The notes beneath the pieces are model-generated. The model did not search any database and was not told where the DNA came from. It saw only the letters and a list, made by a program, of their open reading frames with translations. From Roseivirga sp. UBA7431 (GTDB lineage Bacteria > Bacteroidota > Bacteroidia > Cytophagales > Cyclobacteriaceae): 6,798 bases of DNA. The DNA lies in assembly GCA_002477595.1 (NCBI GenBank), contig DLQN01000113.1, positions 1 through 6,798 on the forward strand, written 5' to 3'. Shown piece by piece: positions 1-6,185 of this stretch. A program made the position numbers and the translations under genes. Numbering within the stretch: the first letter of the stretch is position 1; each line of letters opens with the position of its first letter.

Positions 1-16
1 ACTGTAGAATAATATT

Positions 17-41
17 AGAAGGGAGTTTTACTCCCTTTTTT
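17..41 (+). terminator. Rho-independent terminator for a rightward gene left of the window
   Basis: A perfect 7-bp stem (arms 19-25 and 31-37, AAGGGAG pairing with CTCCCTT) closes a 5-base TTTTA loop and runs directly into a T tract at 36-41, the classic intrinsic terminator layout for rightward transcription. The gene it serves would end at or before the left edge, and only 18 bases of its 3' side are visible. Read on the minus strand the same stem is followed by a weaker T-containing stretch (CTAATATTATT), so it may also end transcription of the leftward dehydrogenase-like gene, whose TAA stop at 40-42 overlaps the T tract. The structure is seen directly; bidirectional use is inferred. Confidence 0.8.
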
Positions 42-705
42 ATTGTGCCTTTAGGTATTCCTTCTTTAGTGCCGGACAAATCTTATAGCGCTCATCCTTG
101 GTGTCTTCATACATCGCTTCGAGAAGTTCGTAGATGTTTTGAATACCAATTTTCTTACACCACTCAAATGGTCCGTTAGGGTAGTTAGTACCTAGTTTCA
201 TGCCTAGGTCAATATCTTTCTTAGTTGCAGTACCCTCTTGGACAGTGTAGAAGGCTTCATTAATTATCAAGGCAATAACTCGGGGAGTAACCATTCCTAC
301 ACGGTCATCAACAATTTCAAAATCTGTACCGATTGATTCACAAATCGACTTCAATTTTACATTTTGGTCAATGCTAGTAGAGGAAACCTCCAAGATTTCT
401 CTATTAATGAAGGTTGGTAAACCATTGAATCCGAAAATGTAATTGCTCAATTCACCTTCTTGAAAGTATACGAGCTCTGATAATGAGATTTTTGGAGCAT
501 TCACAAATACTGTCAATCCTTCATGGTCTTGATAGTTTGAGAAAAGCTCTGGATCGTCCCCGACAAAAAAATCAAAAATTACATCGAAATCAACGAAGGT
601 CGAATGGAATTGATACCTGGGATCAAAAGTTAGCTCATTCGTTAATCCGAACTTTTTTTCGAATTCATTAAAATCTCCTTCGGTACCAATAACCAGAATC
701 TTCAT
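40..705 (-). CDS. 3-hydroxyacyl-CoA dehydrogenase-like protein with reduced N-terminal domain
   Basis: A 221-residue protein. Residues about 134-217 match the 3-hydroxyacyl-CoA dehydrogenase C-terminal domain (3HCDH). Visible landmarks are VGMVTPRVIALIINEA (136-151), an EGTATKKDIDLGMKLG segment (157-172), NYPNGPFEW (174-182) and a terminal DERYKICPAL helix (204-213). The wording is closest to the second, repeated C-terminal domain of PaaH/FadB-type enzymes. The N-terminal part begins like a Rossmann fold (KILVIGTEG, residues 2-10), but the GxGxxG NAD loop is incomplete and the domain is about 130 residues instead of the usual 180 or more. Where active enzymes carry the HFFNP motif with the catalytic histidine, this protein reads FGFNGLPTF (91-99), followed by ILEVS (104-108), which keeps the glutamate. 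Activity as an NAD-dependent dehydrogenase is therefore doubtful; an accessory, structural or acyl-CoA-binding role is possible. The start at 703-705 sits about 17 bases after a good promoter box. It is transcribed divergently from ridA. Confidence 0.8.
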   Translation of the reverse strand: MKILVIGTEGDFNEFEKKFGLTNELTFDPRYQFHSTFVDFDVIFDFFVGDDPELFSNYQDHEGLTVFVNAPKISLSELVYFQEGELSNYIFGFNGLPTFINREILEVSSTSIDQNVKLKSICESIGTDFEIVDDRVGMVTPRVIALIINEAFYTVQEGTATKKDIDLGMKLGTNYPNGPFEWCKKIGIQNIYELLEAMYEDTKDERYKICPALKKEYLKAQ

Positions 706-711
706 AAATGA

Positions 712-719
712 TTAATTTG
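712..719 (+). promoter_or_regulatory. Candidate -7 box for ridA
   Basis: TTAATTTG differs from the Bacteroidota -7 consensus TAnnTTTG at one base and ends 25 bases before the ridA start codon. I see no clear TTTG/TTG -33 element at the expected distance upstream, so this is a weak call based mainly on position in the only non-coding sequence available to ridA. Confidence 0.3.
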
Positions 720-722
720 ACA

Positions 723-752
723 CAAAAGTATTAATAATTAGACCATGTCAAA
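723..752 (-). promoter_or_regulatory. Bacteroidota-type promoter of the dehydrogenase-like gene
   Basis: Read on the minus strand, TACTTTTG (730 down to 723) is an exact match to the Bacteroidota -7 consensus TAnnTTTG. A TTTG at 752 down to 749 lies 18 bases upstream and fits the -33 box, slightly shorter than the usual 19-21 spacing. Transcription would begin around 715-718, giving a leader of about 10 bases before the ATG at 705. The -33 box lies inside codons 2-3 of the divergent ridA gene. Confidence 0.5.
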
Positions 753-1128
753 GACCATTGTTACAAGTACACAAGCACCGGCTCCAATTGGGCCATACAG
801 CCAAGCTGTTAAAGCGGGTAATACGCTTTATATGTCAGGGCAAATTCCTTTTGATCAACTTACCGGAGAAATGATCAATGAGAACATTACTGAGGAGACA
901 CATCAGGTAATGAAGAACATTGAAGCTGTCCTTAGTGAGGCTGGAATGACCTTCGACCAAGTGGTGAAATGTTCTATTTTCATTAAAGACATGAATCAAT
1001 TTGCTACAATTAACGAGGCGTATGGTATGTATTTCAAAGAAAATCCACCGGCTCGTGAAACCGTGGAGGTTGCCAGGTTGCCAAAGGATGTAAATGTTGA
1101 GATTTCTTGTATCGCTGTTGACCTTTAA
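745..1128 (+). CDS. ridA: RidA family 2-iminobutanoate/2-iminopropanoate deaminase
   Basis: A 127-residue protein of the usual full length for the RidA (YjgF/YER057c/UK114) family. RidA is a cytosolic homotrimer that hydrolyses reactive enamine/imine intermediates released by PLP enzymes such as threonine dehydratase, giving 2-oxoacids and ammonia and protecting other PLP enzymes from damage. Family marks visible here are IGPYSQAV (15-22, with Tyr18), LYMSGQIP (28-35) and PPARETVEVARLPKD (101-115). Arg104 matches the essential substrate-carboxylate arginine (Arg105 in the enterobacterial enzyme), and Glu119 in VEI matches the glutamate proposed to position water (Glu120), so an active deaminase is expected. 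The ATG at 745 begins the typical MSKTIV N-terminus; no Shine-Dalgarno sequence precedes it, as is usual in Bacteroidota. It is divergent from the dehydrogenase-like gene (39 bp apart) and 62 bp upstream of gltX. Confidence 0.95.
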   Translation: MSKTIVTSTQAPAPIGPYSQAVKAGNTLYMSGQIPFDQLTGEMINENITEETHQVMKNIEAVLSEAGMTFDQVVKCSIFIKDMNQFATINEAYGMYFKENPPARETVEVARLPKDVNVEISCIAVDL

Positions 1129-1164
1129 GGTATAATGCCAGGCTCTCCCTTTAATAAGTCTTCC

Positions 1165-1172
1165 TATATTTG
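1165..1172 (+). promoter_or_regulatory. -7 promoter box for gltX
   Basis: TATATTTG is an exact match to the Bacteroidota -7 consensus TAnnTTTG and ends 18 bases before the gltX ATG at 1191, nearly the same box-to-start distance as for the leftward gene at 705. No obvious TTG -33 element lies 17-23 bases upstream. It suggests that gltX and the following small gene can be transcribed independently of ridA, with a leader of about 10-14 bases. Confidence 0.5.
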
Positions 1173-1190
1173 CGCCCTAATTTATAGTCT

Positions 1191-2705
1191 ATGAGTGTTC
1201 GTGTAAGATTCGCCCCCAGTCCAACAGGGGCATTGCATATTGGTGGTGTCAGAACGGCATTGTATAATTACCTTTTTGCGAAAAAGCACAACGGTACTTT
1301 CATTCTAAGGATTGAAGATACAGACCAGAACCGATTCGTAGAGGGTGCAGAATCTTATATCGAAGAGGCCTTACTGTGGGCAGGAATCGTACCCGATGAA
1401 GGTGTTAATGCTGGTGGGGATTTTGGTCCTTATAGACAGTCTGACCGAAAGGGTAGGTATAAAGATTTTGCAGACCAATTGATTGCAGATGACAAAGCTT
1501 ACTATGCGTTTGATACATCCGAAGAGTTAGACGCAATGCGCGATCGATTGAAGGAGGCAAGAGTCGCCAACCCTCAATACAATGCCATCACTCGAATGCA
1601 AATGAAGAATTCACTGACTTTGTCGACTGAGGAAGTAAATGAATTAATTGAACAGGGTCATCAGTACGTAGTTAGAATTAAGCTCCCAAGGAATGAGGAT
1701 GTAAGGTTTAAGGATATTGTCCGTGGTTGGGTGGTGGTTAACACGGCCACTATGGATGATAAAGTTTTGCTGAAATCTGATGGAATGCCAACATATCATC
1801 TTGCCAACATCGTGGATGATCATCAAATGAATATCTCTCATGTTATTCGTGGCGAAGAATGGCTACCATCGGCCCCACTTCATGTATTGCTCTACGAATA
1901 CCTAGGTTGGGAGAAGCCTGAATTTGCTCATCTTCCACTTCTATTGAAGCCTGACGGTAATGGTAAGCTGAGTAAAAGAGCTGCAGACAAGCTTGGTTTT
2001 CCAATTTTTCCGCTAAACTGGACTGATCCGGTCACACAAGAATTATCAAAAGGTTTTAGAGAAGAAGGTTATTTGGCGGATGCATTTATAAATTTTTTAT
2101 CCCTTTTAGGGTGGAATCCTGGAGGAGAAAAGGAATTGTTTTCCATGAAGGATCTGATTGAGCTTTTCAGCCTTGAGAGAATTAATAAAGCAGGTGCTAA
2201 GTTTGATATAGGAAAAGCAAAGTGGTTCAATGAGCAATATCTAAAAGCAAGATCGAATGAAGAGCTTGCTGAACAGTTTAACGGCCTTTTAGATACACCT
2301 ATTGAAGAAAGTAGAGCGCTTTTGATCGTAGATGCATTGAAAGAACGTGTGACTTTCATCAATGAAATGGTTGATGCAGGGCGTTTCTTTTTTGAAGCAC
2401 CTGACGCATATGACGACAAGACAGTTCGAAAAAAGTGGAACCAGCAGGCGGTAGATAAATTACTTGGCTTTGCAAATAGGCTTCAGGGCAAAGAGCAAAT
2501 TGATAAGGAAGAGGCAAGGCAGTTATTAATGAGTTACCTTGCTGAGGATGAAACCCCGTTGGGCCATATAATGCCAGCGTTGAGGCTTTCATTAACTGGT
2601 GAGGCGGGTGGGCCTGATTTGATGGCAATTATTGAAATTTTAGGGCCTAGTGAGGTCATCACTCGAATTAAGAAAGCAACAGAAGTTATTGCTATAAACG
2701 ATTAA
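1191..2705 (+). CDS. gltX: Glutamyl-tRNA synthetase (class I)
   Basis: A 504-residue cytosolic enzyme, complete and of normal length, that attaches glutamate to tRNA-Glu using ATP. The class I catalytic signatures are in place: FAPSPTG (7-13), HIGG (16-19, the HIGH motif), IEDTD (41-45), RGEEWL (220-225) and KLSKR (259-263, the KMSKS motif). The remainder, about 310-504, is the helical anticodon-binding part. About 18 extra residues follow KLSKR compared with proteobacterial enzymes (roughly 266-284, including GFPIFPLNW at 269-277). I know this insertion from Bacteroidota GltX proteins, so it is a lineage mark and not a defect. The protein contains no cysteine, so the zinc-binding site of the E. 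coli type enzyme is absent. Whether this enzyme is discriminating, or also charges tRNA-Gln for the amidotransferase route, cannot be told from this window. The start is supported by the motif spacing and by the TATATTTG box just upstream. A small gene follows after 2 bp. Confidence 0.97.
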   Translation: MSVRVRFAPSPTGALHIGGVRTALYNYLFAKKHNGTFILRIEDTDQNRFVEGAESYIEEALLWAGIVPDEGVNAGGDFGPYRQSDRKGRYKDFADQLIADDKAYYAFDTSEELDAMRDRLKEARVANPQYNAITRMQMKNSLTLSTEEVNELIEQGHQYVVRIKLPRNEDVRFKDIVRGWVVVNTATMDDKVLLKSDGMPTYHLANIVDDHQMNISHVIRGEEWLPSAPLHVLLYEYLGWEKPEFAHLPLLLKPDGNGKLSKRAADKLGFPIFPLNWTDPVTQELSKGFREEGYLADAFINFLSLLGWNPGGEKELFSMKDLIELFSLERINKAGAKFDIGKAKWFNEQYLKARSNEELAEQFNGLLDTPIEESRALLIVDALKERVTFINEMVDAGRFFFEAPDAYDDKTVRKKWNQQAVDKLLGFANRLQGKEQIDKEEARQLLMSYLAEDETPLGHIMPALRLSLTGEAGGPDLMAIIEILGPSEVITRIKKATEVIAIND

Positions 2706-2707
2706 GG

Positions 2708-2911
2708 ATGGCGAAGAAAAAAGAACAACCGGGAAAAGCGAAAGTTGCGCCTGAGTTAGATGGGCTAGAAGTCAATATTGACTCTTTTGGAGAGATTCAG
2801 AACTCTCTCTCAATTGATAAGATTAATGAGTTTTTGAATAAGAACGTTGACGATAAAAAGTTGAGAGATCGCAAGGATCCGGATGAGAAAAAAGATGAGG
2901 AAGAGGAGTAG
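2708..2911 (+). CDS. Small highly charged protein of unknown function, coupled to gltX
   Basis: A 67-residue protein that I cannot assign to a characterised family. It has three zones: a lysine-rich start (KKK at 3-5), a central part with regular hydrophobic residues (about 17-52, including INEFLNKNVDDKK at 39-51) that could form a short fold or helix pair, and an acidic tail ending in four glutamates. About half of all residues are charged (19 acidic, 14 basic by my count). It has no signal peptide, membrane segment or cysteine. The ATG lies 2 bp after the gltX TAA, with AAGG just before it, so it is almost certainly co-transcribed and probably translated by reinitiation or coupling. The ordered centre, tight spacing and clean stop at 2909-2911 argue for a real gene. 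My impression is that similar small proteins occur in related genomes, but this is recollection and untested. A role tied to translation is only guilt by association. Confidence 0.75.
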   Translation: MAKKKEQPGKAKVAPELDGLEVNIDSFGEIQNSLSIDKINEFLNKNVDDKKLRDRKDPDEKKDEEEE

Positions 2912-2926
2912 TCAACTACTTCACTT
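2901..2926. terminator. Hairpin across the two convergent stop codons, possible bidirectional terminator
   Basis: A perfect 5-bp stem (2907-2911 with 2916-2920) closes a TCAA loop. It can be extended outward through a G-T wobble, G-C, one A-A mismatch and three more pairs to 2901/2926. Both TAG stop codons (2909-2911 on plus, 2918-2916 on minus) lie inside the stem, and the loop is exactly the 4-bp intergenic gap. On the minus strand the stem is followed by pyrimidine-rich sequence and then six Ts at about 2894-2889; on the plus strand there is no real T run. Termination activity is uncertain. Confidence 0.35.
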
Positions 2927-5900
2927 TACTCACATATAGTTCGCCCCCACTTACTCCATGCACTAAAATAGTTTCACTACCCACGGTCAAGCTTACGGAA
3001 GATTTGATGTTTCCACTGGCTCTATAATTTGAGTTTCGGGACATCTTAAAGCTATTCAAGTTAGTGTCATAATAGACTGAAAAGCCATGGCCTGCATCAT
3101 ATTGGCCCACAGTCACTTCAGTACCATAATTATTTCCACTTAATAAATAATCCCTCCCTACTTTAGCAATTGCGTTTAGAGGAGCGATTTGTGTTTCTTT
3201 AGGCAGAGGAATTGCTTTATATCCATCGGTAGAGCTCAGGAAGGCCGTATGACTAAAGGTATTTGCCTTAAGGATGTAGGCTCCGTCACGAATTTCTAAG
3301 GGCACGATTTCGGCAAAAGTTGCCTTTGCAAATTCTTCGTGCTTAACATATCTCTTCTTGAACCGAATGACTTGCTGTTCTAAAGTACTTTTTGAATGAA
3401 GCACGTGCTCTTCACCGCCAATAAAGCAACTCATAATGGCATCGATCATTCCATTGTCATCATAGTCTTTAGCGAATACACTCAAGGGTTCGTCTGCAGA
3501 TACATCATATTTTGTATTCTCGCCCAAGTTTCCAGCAATAATATCCAATTTCCCATCACCATTAAGGTCCTCTAGGAACATAGTATTCCACCATCCTGTA
3601 TGGCTTGAGAGCTTTAGCGTTGCTGTGGCATCTGTAAACCTTCCGTTTTCTTGTAAGAAAACGGTGATTGGCATAAACTCACCTACTAGAACGAGGTCTA
3701 TATCACCATCACTGTCAAAGTCTGCCCACTCTGAGTCAGTCACCATTCCTATTTTTTGAAGATTTTGAGCAATGTCAGTTGTCACATTAGAGAACTTCCC
3801 ACCTTCATTTCTGAGTATGTAAGAAGTTCCTGGTAAAGGATATTTCTTGGGGTCAAGGCCGCCTCCAATGAAAAGGTCAATGTCACCATCGTTATCAAAA
3901 TCTTTTGCTGATACAGAACCTGTACTGGTAAGCATTTCAGGTAGAATGTTTTGGCCAAGCTTGAATTGGCCTCTGCCGTTATTGATATATATTCTGTCTT
4001 GATATTCCTTGCTCAAAGCATCAAACTCGTTGCTTCCTGAAGCTACATACAGGTCTAAGTCTCCATCTTTGTCAAAGTCAAAGAAGATGGCATCAGTATC
4101 TTCAGAATCATTAGCGCCATCGAGCGCTCTTTTATTGAATTTTCCACTTTTACTCTGTGTAAAAATGTAGGCAGCGTTTCCGGCAGAACCACCTACAAAT
4201 AGGTCATCTAATCCATCACCGTTTATGTCTCCAGTAGTCAAGGCAGGCCCTGATTGTGATAGCCTATGAGGTAAAAGGGGCTCATAGTAGAAGTCTACAT
4301 AGTCATTTTCGACAGAAGTATGATCAAGTCCATACTCGCTAGATAGGTTTCCAGAAAGAAGGTTTATGGGTTGATTGCTATCTACTTCCGAGGCCTTTGC
4401 ATTCTGAATATCGAAACTCTCCGTTGTATTGAGCAATGGACTTTTGATTTGGACTTGACCATTTGGCCATATTACTGTAACCTCAATTGGAGCATCATTC
4501 TCGCCAAAACCGAAGTAGATTTCTGAGCTAACATTCGAAAGGTATCCCCGAGTTTTTGCCTGATAATGACTTCTTTGAATATTGCCTTGTTTGACAATGA
4601 TTTTGGCACCTAGGCCATCTGTATTCTCTTTGGACCCCTTGAGTCTTACCTTGAGGTAGTTTGGTTTTATTTCGGCTTGGTCTAATGTATTTTCATAGAT
4701 ATGGGCATTGTCATCAATATTGGATATTACTAAATCGAGGTCACCATCTTGATCGAGATCAGCATAGGCCATTCCATTGGACCATGTTGGTATTGAAAGC
4801 CCCCAGTCTGCAGTTACATCGCTAAAAGTTAAATCTCCGTTGTAAGTGTAAGCATAGTTGGGAAGCTTTAAATCATTAGTCTTTTTTACAATGGCGAGCG
4901 CGACTTCATCAGGGTCTTGTCCTTTTCCGTTGGCAATTTCGAGCTGCTCGCTGATATAGTTTCTAAAGTCCCAGTCGGTAACATTTCTGCGGAAGCCATT
5001 GGTGATGATAAGGTCTGTGCTACCATTCGCATCGTAATCTCCGAACACTGGTGCCCAACTCCAGTCTGTTTCGTTGATACCTGCAAACTGACCGATCTCT
5101 GAAAAGCCTTTTTCCCCTTGATTCATTTGCAATGAATTTCTCATGTACTGTGGGGTATAGCCTTCCTTGACAGATAAGTTGAAGAAGTCGAATTGCATAG
5201 GTCCGAGAATCTTCTTCTGACGATAATTGTCCTCAGGCATCATGTCCATTTGAATCACATCGGGGAGCAGGTCATTATTGAAGTCTTGAGCATCGACTCC
5301 CATTCCGAAATGACTGGTATGCTTCACATAGTCTTTTGATCTGTCGCTGAAAGTCCCATCCTGATTGTTGATGTAGACGATATCGTCAAAAAGGAAATCA
5401 TTACTAATATAGAGGTCTGGATATTGATCATTGTTAAAGTCATTCACAGCAATACCTAACCCATAGCCCTCTACAAGTATACCTGCTTCGAGGGTTACAT
5501 TGGTAAAGGTATTGTCGCCATTGTTTCGGTAGAGTCTATCGTTAGAAAGTCCAGACCCGTCTATAATTTTCTTATTGACCATTTTAAGGTCAGTACCTTC
5601 ATTGTTGCCATAGGTCAAAAGGTACATATCCAAATCACCATCTAGGTCATAATCCAGGAAAGCAGAATGCGTAGAGTGACCATCATCATTCAGGCCATAG
5701 GCTTTAGCTTGTTCGGTAAAAGTAAGGTCACCATTATTGATAAAAAGCAGGTTTTCTCTTTTTGTGCTATCGGGGTTTGAAACTGCGATGTAAATATCGT
5801 TGAAACCATCAGCGTTAATATCTACAATAGAAACACCATTACACCAAACGTCAGTCTCAACACCAGCTTTTTCAGTGATATCATCGAATTTTAATTCTCC

Positions 5901-6185
5901 TTTATTCAGATATAGTCTACTCGAAACGAAATTTCCTGTGAAGAAAATATCTTCTAGCCCATCGTTGTTGAGGTCTCCAATCGCAACTCCTGCTCCATTG
6001 TAAATTGGCGCGAAGCTTAGTAGGTTGATTTCTCTATTCTCCTGCATCTCATTGTCAAATCTGATACCTGTTTCCTTTGGAGAAAGTAATTTAAAAAGGC
6101 CGCTACTTTCAGCAGGTTTATTGCATGAGATTACGATGATTGCCAATAATAAAAATACAACTAAACTTAGTCCTGACTTATTCAT
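2916..6185 (-). CDS. FG-GAP/VCBS-repeat lipoprotein with central ASPIC/UnbV domain
   Basis: A 1089-residue envelope lipoprotein. Residues 1-20 are a signal peptide with a long hydrophobic stretch, and VISC (18-21) is a lipobox with Cys21 as the lipidated residue. Calcium-type DxDxDGxxD loops begin at 71, 122, 178, 249, 301, 383 and 476: seven in all, which fits one seven-bladed beta-propeller. The loops at 249 and 301 are variant (NNDQYPD, NNDLLPD). An ASPIC/UnbV domain spans about 510-592 (LGAKIIVKQG at 525-534, VIWPNGQ at 571-577). A second set of loops begins at 653, 703, 762, 822, 873 and 907. Residues about 920-1089 lack loops and contain a charged segment, FKKRYVKHEEFAKATF (942-957). 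The start overlaps the stop of the upstream ASPIC gene by 8 bp, so the two are translationally coupled. Such proteins are common in Bacteroidota and are often annotated only as VCBS-repeat or, misleadingly, RNA-binding proteins. Binding of glycans, proteins or other surface ligands is inferred; no catalytic motif is visible. Confidence 0.92.
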   Translation of the reverse strand: MNKSGLSLVVFLLLAIIVISCNKPAESSGLFKLLSPKETGIRFDNEMQENREINLLSFAPIYNGAGVAIGDLNNDGLEDIFFTGNFVSSRLYLNKGELKFDDITEKAGVETDVWCNGVSIVDINADGFNDIYIAVSNPDSTKRENLLFINNGDLTFTEQAKAYGLNDDGHSTHSAFLDYDLDGDLDMYLLTYGNNEGTDLKMVNKKIIDGSGLSNDRLYRNNGDNTFTNVTLEAGILVEGYGLGIAVNDFNNDQYPDLYISNDFLFDDIVYINNQDGTFSDRSKDYVKHTSHFGMGVDAQDFNNDLLPDVIQMDMMPEDNYRQKKILGPMQFDFFNLSVKEGYTPQYMRNSLQMNQGEKGFSEIGQFAGINETDWSWAPVFGDYDANGSTDLIITNGFRRNVTDWDFRNYISEQLEIANGKGQDPDEVALAIVKKTNDLKLPNYAYTYNGDLTFSDVTADWGLSIPTWSNGMAYADLDQDGDLDLVISNIDDNAHIYENTLDQAEIKPNYLKVRLKGSKENTDGLGAKIIVKQGNIQRSHYQAKTRGYLSNVSSEIYFGFGENDAPIEVTVIWPNGQVQIKSPLLNTTESFDIQNAKASEVDSNQPINLLSGNLSSEYGLDHTSVENDYVDFYYEPLLPHRLSQSGPALTTGDINGDGLDDLFVGGSAGNAAYIFTQSKSGKFNKRALDGANDSEDTDAIFFDFDKDGDLDLYVASGSNEFDALSKEYQDRIYINNGRGQFKLGQNILPEMLTSTGSVSAKDFDNDGDIDLFIGGGLDPKKYPLPGTSYILRNEGGKFSNVTTDIAQNLQKIGMVTDSEWADFDSDGDIDLVLVGEFMPITVFLQENGRFTDATATLKLSSHTGWWNTMFLEDLNGDGKLDIIAGNLGENTKYDVSADEPLSVFAKDYDDNGMIDAIMSCFIGGEEHVLHSKSTLEQQVIRFKKRYVKHEEFAKATFAEIVPLEIRDGAYILKANTFSHTAFLSSTDGYKAIPLPKETQIAPLNAIAKVGRDYLLSGNNYGTEVTVGQYDAGHGFSVYYDTNLNSFKMSRNSNYRASGNIKSSVSLTVGSETILVHGVSGGELYVSKVK

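Noticed and set aside
483..671. Open frame of 62 codons on the plus strand inside the dehydrogenase-like gene
   Set aside because: Antisense to a gene with clear domain homology; its product has no recognisable pattern and no promoter box or ribosome site.
1121..1131. Inverted repeat ACCTT-T-AAGGT at the end of ridA
   Set aside because: The loop would be one base, too small for a hairpin, and no T tract follows; probably chance.
1118..1136. TTGACC followed by TATAAT, resembling an E. coli sigma-70 promoter before gltX
   Set aside because: Only 7 bases separate the two boxes instead of about 17, and Bacteroidota use a different consensus; the TATATTTG box at 1165 fits better.
1644..2628. Three minus-strand open frames (1644-1841, 2069-2419, 2359-2628)
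   Set aside because: All lie opposite the well-supported gltX coding sequence; compositions look like antisense translation and two overlap each other.
4886..6003. Open frames at 4886-5086 (minus), 4917-5102 (plus) and 5800-6003 (plus)
   Set aside because: They are alternative frames of the FG-GAP lipoprotein gene, whose own frame carries regular calcium loops throughout.
2916..6185. Annotation of the lipoprotein as an RNA-binding protein
   Set aside because: That label circulates for ASPIC/UnbV proteins in databases, but no RNA-binding motif is visible and the protein has a lipoprotein export signal.
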